This document shows, piece after piece, positions 8,716-16,363 of a stretch of DNA of 18,874 nt (positions are counted from its first letter, which is position 1; each line of letters starts with the position of its first letter). The stretch covers positions 1 to 18,874 of the forward strand of contig DDXB01000007.1 in assembly GCA_002347405.1 (NCBI GenBank), given 5' to 3'. The notes beneath the pieces were generated by a model. It saw only the letters and a program-made list of their open reading frames with translations, searched no databases and had not been told where the DNA came from. Source of the stretch: Rhodocyclaceae bacterium UBA2271 (lineage in GTDB: Bacteria; Pseudomonadota; Gammaproteobacteria; Burkholderiales; Rhodocyclaceae). The position numbers were made by a program, and so were the translations under genes.

Positions 8716-9141
8716 ATGAGCACGCTCTGCCTGCGCACCATCAAAGCCGGTATGGCCTACTTTTCCTTGGCGTTTGGCGCGGGCTTCATCATGGGTGCGA
8801 TACGTGTGCCTTTCCTGGTGCCACGCCTCGGTGAACGCAGCGCGGAACTCATCGAAATGCCGTTCATGCTTGTCGTCATCGTCTTGGCTGCCCGCTTCAT
8901 CACGCAACGGTTCGCCTTGCCGGCTATCACCCTGGTTCGTCTGAGCACCGGCTTAGTTGCCTTGGCCTTGCTGATTGCAGCCGAACTCATGCTCGCCGTG
9001 GTACTCCAGGACCGGTCTCTTGGCGATTATGTCAGCAGCCGCGATCCGGTCTCCGGTTCGGTCTATCTGGCAATGCTCGTTCTGTTTGCAGCGATGCCAC
9101 TCCTTATCAGCCGCTTGCGATTCGGTCGCGACGCTGCGTGA
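8716..9141 (+). CDS. four-helix integral membrane protein, unknown function
   Basis: The product has 141 residues with four predicted membrane segments at about 11-30, 46-62, 74-98 and 116-133. A polar loop after the first helix contains VPRLGERSAELIEMPFM, whose charged and prolyl pattern looks conserved rather than random. I do not recognise a named family, though similar short four-helix proteins are common in proteobacteria. The start lies 18 bases after the nitroreductase stop with no strong ribosome-binding site, suggesting co-transcription and perhaps coupling. A link with the periplasmic flavoprotein (membrane partner or electron donor) is possible, but only the gene order suggests it. 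Confidence 0.65.
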   Translation: MSTLCLRTIKAGMAYFSLAFGAGFIMGAIRVPFLVPRLGERSAELIEMPFMLVVIVLAARFITQRFALPAITLVRLSTGLVALALLIAAELMLAVVLQDRSLGDYVSSRDPVSGSVYLAMLVLFAAMPLLISRLRFGRDAA

Positions 9142-9260
9142 GGCCAACCATCACTCCATCGGTTTTGCGCATCAAGCCACTCAAGGTAAGCGCAGAAAAT
9201 TCAACCGCGTTTTCCACATAGCCTATATTTCCTTGAGCAGGTGCGACCGTGCGGATCGCT

Positions 9261-9269
9261 AAAGGAGAA
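9261..9269 (+). promoter_or_regulatory. strong ribosome-binding site of the 975-residue protein
   Basis: AAAGGAGAA lies seven to eight bases before the ATG at 9276 and fixes that start. The 134-base gap before the gene contains TATATT at 9224-9229, but no convincing -35 hexamer 17 bases upstream. Confidence 0.6.
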
Positions 9270-9275
9270 TGAACC

Positions 9276-12203
9276 ATGGCTAGCAAAATAACGCAGACCC
9301 CGCTGCTGATGCGGGGCAGCGCCGGCAAGACTGTCGGCGCACTGAAGCAGGCCCTGCGCAAGGCGCTGGGCAAGGATGCGGCGGCATACCCGGGGCTGGC
9401 GCGCGGCGATACATTCGACATCGATACCGAAACCGCGCTGCGCACCTGGCAGACCGGCGTCGGGCTGGTGGCTGACGGCATTGCCGGGCCGCGCACGCTG
9501 GCCGTGCTCGGCGTCTTGCCAGTGCCGACTTTGGCGGTGCCCGTCGATACGGTTTTGGTGGGCAAGCTATTCCCCTACACGCGCACTTCCAGCATCGCTC
9601 GCAACCTGCCCTATGTCTGCGCGGCGCTGGCGGCCTTCGACCTCACCGATGCCGACATGATCGCCGTCGCACTGGGCACCATCCGCGCCGAGACCGAGGG
9701 CTTTGTGCCGATCGCCGAATTGCCGTCGCACTTCAACACTCTGCCCGGCCAGGCGGCCTTCAGCGCCTACGAAAAGAGAAGCAACCTGGGCAATACCCAG
9801 GATGGCGACGGTGCACGCTTTCGCGGGCGCGGCTTCGTCCAGCTGACGGGGCGCGCCAATTATGAAAAGTATGGCAAGACGCTCGACATTGCGCTGGCCG
9901 ACAACCCGGACGCCGCGTGTGCGCCAGAGGTGGCGGCCTGCCTGTTGGCGGCCTATCTTGACGCCAACAGGCAGGCCTTGAGCAAAGCTTTGGCGAAGGA
10001 CGACCTGAAGGCCGCGCGCAAGGTGGTGAATGGCGGCAGTCATGGCCTGGAGCGCTTTTCCGAGACTTTCCGCGCGGCGCGGCAAGCGTGGGCGGCGGTG
10101 ATGCCTGTGGTTGGTGTTGGAGCGAAGGCCGCGAAGAAGCTTGCCAGGGCCGCCGGCACGGCTGCGGCGCGGGCGGAAAAGTCGGCGCTGGCGGGACGGC
10201 GCGAAAGCCTGAACGTGAAGGCCGACCCGGCCGATTTGCGCGACCGGCCCTACCAGCCGCCGCCACATTCGCTGCCGGCGTGTTTTCCGGCGGATGGCGA
10301 CATCCAGCGTTTCATGGGCGCCTACACCAAGGCCGGGCTGATTCTCGACCAGGGGCAGGAAGGCGCGTGTACCGGTTTCGGCCTGGCCTGCGTGGTGAAC
10401 TACCTGCGCTGGCGCGGCGTCAGGATGCCGAAGCAACTGGAGTCGGTGAGTCCGCGCATGCTCTACCATTTCGCGCGGCGCTACGACGAATACGAGGGCG
10501 AGGACTACGACGGCTCCAGTTGCCGTGGCGCGCTCAAGGGCTGGTATCACAATGGTGTGTGCCTGGAGTCGCGCTGGCCCTATGCGGCCGGCGCAGAGGC
10601 ATTGCCAATTGCCGGCTGGGACAAGGACGCCACCGAACAGACGTTGGGGGTGTACTACCGCATCGACCCGAAGGCGATTACCGACCTGCAGGCGGCGATC
10701 ATGGAGGTGGGGGCGATCTTCGTTTCGTCCTATACCCACAGAGGCTGGGACCAGGTGGCAACTGCCGCCAAGGCGCCGCAGAGCCACGCCGATTTGCCGG
10801 TCATCGAGTACGCGGGACGGCCGTCGCGCCGCGGCGGCCATGCTTTTGCGCTGGTGGGTTTCAACCGCAGCGGCTTCGTCATCCAGAACTCCTGGGGCAC
10901 GAGATGGGGCGCGGGCGGCTTCGCCGTGATCGGCTATGCCGACTGGCTGGCGCATGCGATGGATGCCTGGGTGGCGGCGACGGGCGTGCCGGGCGTGGTT
11001 GCGGGCCGGCTGGCGACGGGCATCGCTGCAGCGGACAGCGCCGGCCATGCCGGCGCCACGGCCGCCTGGTGGAGCGAAGACCAGGCCTACGAACACAGCA
11101 TCGTGCTGGGCAACAACGGCCATGTCGCCCGCTTCGACACGGTGGACGGGGTGACGCGCACCTTGCAGCACCAGGCTTGCGTGCAGCCGGACCGGTGGTT
11201 CCGCGCGAGCAACGCGGAGCGGAAGCGGCTGGTGCTCTACGTGCATGGCGGCCTCAACAGCGAAGCGGATGCGATCAAGCGCGCCCGTGCCATGGGACGC
11301 TATTTCCTCGGCAATGGTTGCTACCCGCTGTTTCTGGTGTGGAAGAGCGGCCTGCTCGAATCGCTGGGCCATATCCTCGAAGACAAGTCGTTGCCGGCCC
11401 CGGCCGGCCTGGCGGGCGGCCCGCTCGACTGGATCACCGACAAGCTCACCGACCCGGTGATCGAGAAGGCTATCGGCCGCCCCTTCGCCCGCCCGCTGTG
11501 GAGCGAGATGAAGGAGAACGCCGAATTGGCCGCAGCCAGCGGTCGCGGCGGCGACCTGCTGACCGATGCGCTACGTGCGCTGGCGGGTAGCTGGGGCGAC
11601 CAGTTCGAACTGCACCTGGTGGGCCATTCCGCCGGATCGATTGCGCTGGGACGGCTGCTCTGCAGCCTGGCGCAGAAGGATTTGATCCCCGACGTGAAGT
11701 CGGTGCATCTCTATGCGCCAGCTTGCACCGTGGGCTTCGCCAATCGCCATTTCGCGCCGTATGCCGAAATCATGCGGCGGCTGCACCTCGACATACTCGC
11801 CGATACTGTCGAGCAAAACGACAACGTCGCCTTTGTGTACCGCAAGTCGTTGCTCTACTTCGTTTCCAACGCACTGGAAGCGGACAAGCGCATGCCGGTA
11901 CTCGGCATGGCGAATGTCTTCGACCCCGGTTTCACCGGATGGGACGGCGCGGCCAGCACGGCTGAAGACCTGGTCAATTGGCGCACGGCCATGGAGATCA
12001 ACGGGCTGGCAGAGCGTCTGACGGTGCATGCGGAAGAGAAGATCGTCAGCCGCATCGGCAATGGCGCCGACGTGACAGAGAAGAAGGGGAACGCCTCCCA
12101 TGGCGGTTTCGACAACAACGTCGAGATGGTCGCCACCACACTGCGGCGCATCACCGGCGCGGCGCAGCTGGCGCTGCCGGTGGATGACCTGGTGGGGTTT
12201 TAG
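9276..12203 (+). CDS. multidomain PG-binding / GH19 glycosidase / papain-like protease / alpha-beta hydrolase protein
   Basis: The 975-residue protein joins four modules. Residues ~10-80 resemble a PG_binding_1 domain (FDIDTETALRTWQ, LVADGIAGPRTL). Residues ~100-275 resemble a GH19 chitinase/endolysin domain, with candidate catalytic E139 in IRAETEGF and the signature GARFRGRGFVQLTGRANY at 179-196. After an Ala/Lys linker (~276-340), residues ~340-560 form a papain-like domain with oxyanion Q359, nucleophile C365 (DQGQEGACTGFG), H522 (GGHAFALVGF) and N538 (IQNSWGTRWG). Residues ~648-975 form an alpha/beta hydrolase with oxyanion-type LYVHGG (654-659), nucleophile S785 (LVGHSAGS) and candidate D883 and H942. 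No signal peptide or membrane segment is seen. All catalytic residues appear intact, so three enzymatic activities are plausible. It could be an antibacterial or cell-lysis effector, or a cell-wall remodelling enzyme; no secretion genes accompany it. Domain calls are confident; the role is inference. Confidence 0.88.
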   Translation: MASKITQTPLLMRGSAGKTVGALKQALRKALGKDAAAYPGLARGDTFDIDTETALRTWQTGVGLVADGIAGPRTLAVLGVLPVPTLAVPVDTVLVGKLFPYTRTSSIARNLPYVCAALAAFDLTDADMIAVALGTIRAETEGFVPIAELPSHFNTLPGQAAFSAYEKRSNLGNTQDGDGARFRGRGFVQLTGRANYEKYGKTLDIALADNPDAACAPEVAACLLAAYLDANRQALSKALAKDDLKAARKVVNGGSHGLERFSETFRAARQAWAAVMPVVGVGAKAAKKLARAAGTAAARAEKSALAGRRESLNVKADPADLRDRPYQPPPHSLPACFPADGDIQRFMGAYTKAGLILDQGQEGACTGFGLACVVNYLRWRGVRMPKQLESVSPRMLYHFARRYDEYEGEDYDGSSCRGALKGWYHNGVCLESRWPYAAGAEALPIAGWDKDATEQTLGVYYRIDPKAITDLQAAIMEVGAIFVSSYTHRGWDQVATAAKAPQSHADLPVIEYAGRPSRRGGHAFALVGFNRSGFVIQNSWGTRWGAGGFAVIGYADWLAHAMDAWVAATGVPGVVAGRLATGIAAADSAGHAGATAAWWSEDQAYEHSIVLGNNGHVARFDTVDGVTRTLQHQACVQPDRWFRASNAERKRLVLYVHGGLNSEADAIKRARAMGRYFLGNGCYPLFLVWKSGLLESLGHILEDKSLPAPAGLAGGPLDWITDKLTDPVIEKAIGRPFARPLWSEMKENAELAAASGRGGDLLTDALRALAGSWGDQFELHLVGHSAGSIALGRLLCSLAQKDLIPDVKSVHLYAPACTVGFANRHFAPYAEIMRRLHLDILADTVEQNDNVAFVYRKSLLYFVSNALEADKRMPVLGMANVFDPGFTGWDGAASTAEDLVNWRTAMEINGLAERLTVHAEEKIVSRIGNGADVTEKKGNASHGGFDNNVEMVATTLRRITGAAQLALPVDDLVGF
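10175..10202 (+). repeat. dispersed 25-bp repeat, copy C (inside the 975-residue protein gene)
   Basis: The 25-bp core is identical to copy A and is here read in a different frame from copy B, as E-K-S-A-L-A-G-R-R (about residues 301-309). It lies in the linker between the GH19 and papain-like modules, where extra or altered codons would be tolerated. Confidence 0.75.
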
Positions 12204-12227
12204 GCTACGTCAGGCGGAACAGATCCC

Positions 12228-12253
12228 GACCACGGCCACGCCCAGGCGTGGTC
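12228..12253. terminator. GC-rich hairpin after the 975-residue protein gene
   Basis: Two alternative foldings are visible 25-50 bases past the stop codon: CCACGC (12236-12241) with GCGTGG (12246-12251) around a CCAG loop, and GACCACG (12228-12234) with CGTGGTC (12247-12253). No T-run follows, so it is not a classical intrinsic terminator. It could be a Rho-assisted stop, an mRNA-stabilising hairpin, or two mutually exclusive structures. Confidence 0.35.
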
Positions 12254-12313
12254 CGGGGATGCGTTCATGCCGGTTGTTCCTCAACGCGATATTGTTTTCA
12301 CAGGAGCTCCGCC

Positions 12314-12715
12314 ATGTTTGCCAACTCAATTTCCCCATGCATCACAACGACCAAAGTTGAAGAGTCGCGCGACTTCTACGTGAAGCACTTCGGGGCCAGG
12401 GTCACCTTCGACTGTGGCTGGTACGTCAACCTCGAGTTCGGCAAGGCGTCATCCAGCCTGCAGTTCATGGCGCCCCAGCCAGGCCAGCCGCTATGCAACC
12501 CGGCGGGACTGGGATACAACTTCGCCGTCGCCGATGTCGATGCCGAATACCAGCGGCTGGTTGCCGCGGGTCTCCAGCCGGTAATGCCGCTCGAAGACCA
12601 TCCGTGGGGCGATCGCGGCTTCTCGGTTCAAGACCCCAACGGCGTGGCGCTCTACATTTACTCCGAGCGCGAACCAGATGATGAATTCAAGCAGTACTGC
12701 AAAAGCAATTCATGA
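12314..12715 (+). CDS. VOC-fold (glyoxalase/bleomycin-resistance-like) protein
   Basis: A 133-residue protein with the two-repeat vicinal-oxygen-chelate layout. The first half begins ITTTKVEESRDFYVKHFGA (10-28). The second has YNFAVADVDAEYQRLVAAG (68-86) and the family's late signature WGDRGFSVQDPNGVALYIY (98-116). Classical His/Glu metal ligands are not evident at the usual strand positions: the last strand offers Tyr where Glu is common. It may therefore bind a ligand rather than catalyse a metal-dependent reaction. The ATG at 12314 is chosen because CAGGAG lies seven bases upstream and the fold begins there; extending to an ATG at 12248 would add 22 residues with no fold resemblance. It lies 110 bases after the 975-residue gene and converges on the exporter operon. 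Substrate unknown. Confidence 0.82.
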   Translation: MFANSISPCITTTKVEESRDFYVKHFGARVTFDCGWYVNLEFGKASSSLQFMAPQPGQPLCNPAGLGYNFAVADVDAEYQRLVAAGLQPVMPLEDHPWGDRGFSVQDPNGVALYIYSEREPDDEFKQYCKSNS

Positions 12716-12769
12716 TCGCGACGGCGCTGTGCTCAGGGGGTTACGCGGCGTCAAATTATGTATTTCACG

Positions 12770-13966
12770 TTAATGCGCGCCGCGCACTTCGATGCGCACG
12801 CCATCCCGCACCTTGTCGTCGGGATGCACGATGACCCGGTCGCCGGCCTGCAGACCGTCCAGCACCTGCGCCCGCAGGCCGGAGCGTTCGCCGATCCGGA
12901 CGGGCAGCAACCGCGCGCGTTCCCGGGCGATGGCGAAAACCGCCCAGCCGTTGTTGTGGCGGAACAGCGCGCTGGTGGGCACCTGCAGCACCTCGCCGGC
13001 CTCCCAGACGATGAAACTCGCTTCCACCCGGTAGCCGTCGCCGAGGCGCTGCCAGGCTTCGCGCGGCGAGGTGACATCAACGATGACGCGCACCCGCTGT
13101 TCTTCCACGCCGAGGGCGGAGATCTTGGTGAAGCCGGCCGGTTCCACCACCCGCACCGTGCCCTGCAGGGGCGCGCCGCCCCAGCGGTCGAGCAGCACCC
13201 GGCCACCCGGTGCGATGCGCACTGCGGCATTGGAGAGCACTTCCGCGGCGATTTCCAGGGTCTCCGGGTTGCCCACTTCGAGCAGGGGCTCGCCGGCCCG
13301 CACCGTGCCTTCGCTTTCGCGCAGCAGCTTGAGCACCCGGGCCTGGACCGGCGCGCGCACGTTCAGCGTTTCGGCTTTGGCGCCCGACTGCAGGCTGGCA
13401 GTGCCGGTCAGCGCAACGCGGGCGGTGTCCAGTTGGAAGCGGGCCACATTGACGGCATGCTCGGCGGCCTGCTGGACGGCCTGGCTGCGGCTGGCGTTGC
13501 TGCGTGCCTGGTCGACCGCCTGTGCGGAAAGGAAACGGGCCGCGGCCAGGCTCTCGATGCGCAGCAGTTCCTGCCGGGCCAGCTGGTCTGCGGCACCAGC
13601 GGCGCGGGCATTCTCGCGGGCCGCCGCCAGGGCAGCTTCGGCCGCGCTCACTTGCGCCGTCGCCTGGGCGCGGCTGCGCGCATCGAGGGCATCGGCGCGT
13701 ACCGGTTCCAGTACTGCCAGCACCTGATCGCGTTCGACCGGATCGCCCACTTTCAGGTCGATGCGCCGCAGATAGCCGGACATCGGGGCGGATATGACAT
13801 ACCGTTCCATCACCCGCGTCTTGGCTTCTTCCTCCACGGTAACCGCCAGCGGCCCTTTTGCCGTGGTGAATGCATCCACGGGCACCGGGCGCGGCATGAA
13901 GCCGTAGATCAGGCCGGCTGCCACCAGCAGACCCAGAAGAAGCAAACCGAAGCGTCCGCGCGTCAT
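12770..13966 (-). CDS. HlyD/MacA-type periplasmic adaptor subunit of ABC exporter
   Basis: Membrane-fusion protein linking the ABC permease to an outer-membrane channel. The 398-residue product has one N-terminal membrane anchor or uncleaved signal (about 6-24), two lipoyl half-motifs (VISAPMSGYLRRIDLKVGD near 57-75 and LNVRAPVQARVLKLLRESEG at 201-220), and an Ala/Gln/Arg-rich helical hairpin between them (about 92-190). A beta-barrel follows (about 235-320), with a membrane-proximal domain near the C-terminus. The ATG at 13966 has AGGA seven bases upstream and lies 22 bases after the permease stop, so this is the last gene of the three-gene minus-strand operon. No outer-membrane TolC-like gene is in the window, so a shared TolC is likely. 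The exported substrate is unknown. Automated labels may call it an RND adaptor, but the neighbours show that it serves an ABC transporter. Confidence 0.9.
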   Translation of the reverse strand: MTRGRFGLLLLGLLVAAGLIYGFMPRPVPVDAFTTAKGPLAVTVEEEAKTRVMERYVISAPMSGYLRRIDLKVGDPVERDQVLAVLEPVRADALDARSRAQATAQVSAAEAALAAARENARAAGAADQLARQELLRIESLAAARFLSAQAVDQARSNASRSQAVQQAAEHAVNVARFQLDTARVALTGTASLQSGAKAETLNVRAPVQARVLKLLRESEGTVRAGEPLLEVGNPETLEIAAEVLSNAAVRIAPGGRVLLDRWGGAPLQGTVRVVEPAGFTKISALGVEEQRVRVIVDVTSPREAWQRLGDGYRVEASFIVWEAGEVLQVPTSALFRHNNGWAVFAIARERARLLPVRIGERSGLRAQVLDGLQAGDRVIVHPDDKVRDGVRIEVRGAH

Positions 13967-13988
13967 GATTTCATCCTAGCCTGTTTTT

Positions 13989-16358
13989 TCATTCCCTTGT
14001 TTTCAAAACCGCCACCAGATCGAGCCGGCCCAGCCGGTACCACACCAGCAGGCCGGAAACCAGCGCCGAAATCACCACCACCGTCGCCCCGAGGGCGTAG
14101 TTGCTCGGCTCGATGATCAGCGGCAGGCGGTAGAGGTCGTTCTTGAAGGCGAGCACCAGGATGCCGCACAGCCCGACGCCGACCAGAAAACCGAGCGGGA
14201 TGGCGATCAGGGTGAGCAGGGCCAGTTCGCCGAGCAGGATGTAGGCGATTTCGCCATGGGTGAAGCCGAGCACGCGCAGGCTGGCGAGTTCGCGGCCCCG
14301 CTCGGAAAGCGCCAGGCGGGCGCTGTTGTAGACCACGCCGAAACCGATGGAGCCGGCGAGAAGGCTGGCGACCATGTTGTAGAACAGCACGAACTCGCCG
14401 ATGGTGGCGTAGAAGCTCTTGATGGCAGCGGCATTGGCGATCATGCCGAGGACGCGGGGGCGCTCGTGCAGTTCGGCGTAGACGGCGCTTTCCATGCCCG
14501 GGTCGAGAGCGAGATAGGCCCCGGACACCACGTTGCCTTCGCGCAGCAGGGCGTTCAGCGAATCCTGCTGCATGTAGGCCGATACGCCGAGATATTGCTT
14601 GGTGATGCCGAGCACCGGCACCTGGCGCACCGGACGATTGCCTTCGAGTATCTCGATCGTCAGCATGTCGCCGGGCTCGACGTGCAGGATCTCGCGCGCC
14701 AGGTGGTCGGTAAGCACCACGCCGTCCGGCGGTATGCGGATCGGCTTGAGGGCGGCGTTCAGCGAGCGATGCAACTCGCCTGCCGGCTGGATGCCGTAGA
14801 TGGCCGAACGGTAGGAATAATGCTGGTAGCGCAGGATCGCCGGCACGTCGCGAAAGCCCTCGACGTGGCGGATGCCCGGCATGGCCTGCAGTTCATGCAG
14901 CGCGCGGCTGCCGGTCGGCTCGATGAAAGTGACGGCGAGGTCCTCGCGCGAGGCCTGGCGGAACTGCACATCCACCATGAAATCGATGGCGCCCTTCTGG
15001 TAGTTGCCGACCATCATCAGACCGCAGGCGCAGGCGATGCCGAACACCGTGAACAGCGATTTCACCGGACGCCGCTCGATGTTGCGCAGGATCATCCGCG
15101 ACGGCTGGGTGAGCCAGCGTTGCAGGCCGATGCGCTCGAATACGGTGGTGCGATACAGCGCTGGCGTCTCGGCGCGCATGCCCTCGGCGGGCGTCAGGCG
15201 GATCGCCCGGTTGACGGCGAAAAGGGTGCCGCTCACCGCCGCGACGGCGCTCACCGCCAGCGCGATCAGCATCACCCCCGCTTCGAGCCGATAGTCGAGA
15301 TAGGGAAAGCGGAAGGTCGTTTCCATATAGACGTTGGACAGGCCCTGGCCGAACCAGGCGCCGAGCGCCACGCCGCCCGCCACCCCGAGCAGCACCACCA
15401 GCATCACCAGCTTCACGTAGTGCCCGCCGATCGCCAGGCTGGAATAGCCGAAGGCCTTGAGGATGGCGATCTGCTCGCGCTGCAGGGCGACCAGTCGGCC
15501 CACCACGACGTTGAGCAGGAAGGCCGCCACGCCGAGGAATATGGCTGGGAAGATGGTGGCCATGATCTGCAGCTGATTGAGTTCCTCGTTGATGAAGCGG
15601 TTCGAGAACTGGTCCTTGCGGGCATAGGCGCCCGTGCCGCCATAGGTGCCCAGCAGGGCATCCACGCGGTCGATGACGTCCTGTACGGGCGTGCCCGGGA
15701 TCAGGCTCAGCGTCGCGTTGTTGAAGGCCCCCTGCATGCCGTAGGCGGCGCCCAGCGCGTTGCGTCCCATCCACAGGACGCCATAGCGCTTGAAGTCCGG
15801 GAACATCGAACCGGGGGCGATCTGATAGACATACTCGGGCGACACCGCCACGCCGACGATGGTCAGCGCCTTGCGCTTGCCGTTGATGATGGCGCTGAGC
15901 TTGTCGCCCGGATTGAGCCGGTGGGCGTCGGCGAAGGTGTCGGAGACGACGACTTCGTCGGCATTGTCGGGCTGCACCCAGCGGCCGCGCTTGAAGTGCA
16001 GGGTGTTGAGCAGGGGCTCCGCCCCGTCGGGCAGGGAGAACAGCAGGCCGGTGATCGGGTCGCTGAAGCCTTCCACCTCCAGCTTCACACCGGCCCGCAC
16101 CCGCGTCTCGACCCGCTCGACGCCGGGAATGGCGGCGAGCCGCGCGGCCACTGACTCCGGCGCGCGTTTGAGGTTGACGAAGGCGTCGGCGAAGCGGTAG
16201 TCGCGATAGAAGCGGTCGCGGGTGATCACCAGCGAGTCGTAGGTGGACAGCGACATCACCAGCGTCGCCACGCCGCCCATGATTACCGCCGCGATGGCCA
16301 GCACCTGGCCGCGCATGCCCCAGAGATCGCGGAACAGCTTGAGGTCGAGGGCGCGCAT
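13989..16358 (-). CDS. ABC exporter permease with two FtsX domains
   Basis: Large inner-membrane permease (789 residues) of the type that moves or extracts molecules on the periplasmic side by mechanotransmission (MacB/LolCE/YbbP-like fold). One membrane helix lies near 17-39, followed by a long periplasmic domain (about 45-260). A first FtsX domain has helices near 267-292, 313-335 and 362-385. A linker helix near 436-452 and a second periplasmic domain (about 455-650) follow. A second FtsX domain has helices near 655-680, 708-735 and 757-777, and the protein ends VAVLKTRE. The duplicated one-polypeptide layout resembles YbbP, but here the partner is an HlyD adaptor. The start is five bases after the ATPase stop (TAGCCGCCATG), indicating translational coupling. 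Confidence 0.9.
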   Translation of the reverse strand: MRALDLKLFRDLWGMRGQVLAIAAVIMGGVATLVMSLSTYDSLVITRDRFYRDYRFADAFVNLKRAPESVAARLAAIPGVERVETRVRAGVKLEVEGFSDPITGLLFSLPDGAEPLLNTLHFKRGRWVQPDNADEVVVSDTFADAHRLNPGDKLSAIINGKRKALTIVGVAVSPEYVYQIAPGSMFPDFKRYGVLWMGRNALGAAYGMQGAFNNATLSLIPGTPVQDVIDRVDALLGTYGGTGAYARKDQFSNRFINEELNQLQIMATIFPAIFLGVAAFLLNVVVGRLVALQREQIAILKAFGYSSLAIGGHYVKLVMLVVLLGVAGGVALGAWFGQGLSNVYMETTFRFPYLDYRLEAGVMLIALAVSAVAAVSGTLFAVNRAIRLTPAEGMRAETPALYRTTVFERIGLQRWLTQPSRMILRNIERRPVKSLFTVFGIACACGLMMVGNYQKGAIDFMVDVQFRQASREDLAVTFIEPTGSRALHELQAMPGIRHVEGFRDVPAILRYQHYSYRSAIYGIQPAGELHRSLNAALKPIRIPPDGVVLTDHLAREILHVEPGDMLTIEILEGNRPVRQVPVLGITKQYLGVSAYMQQDSLNALLREGNVVSGAYLALDPGMESAVYAELHERPRVLGMIANAAAIKSFYATIGEFVLFYNMVASLLAGSIGFGVVYNSARLALSERGRELASLRVLGFTHGEIAYILLGELALLTLIAIPLGFLVGVGLCGILVLAFKNDLYRLPLIIEPSNYALGATVVVISALVSGLLVWYRLGRLDLVAVLKTRE

Positions 16359-16363
16359 GGCGG

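Noticed and set aside
9567..11372. 601-codon open frame on the minus strand opposite the 975-residue gene
   Set aside because: Shadow of a strongly supported gene; no motif or convincing start.
14256..16154. 632-codon open frame on the plus strand opposite the permease gene
   Set aside because: Shadow frame; the minus-strand permease has clear FtsX topology and operon spacing.
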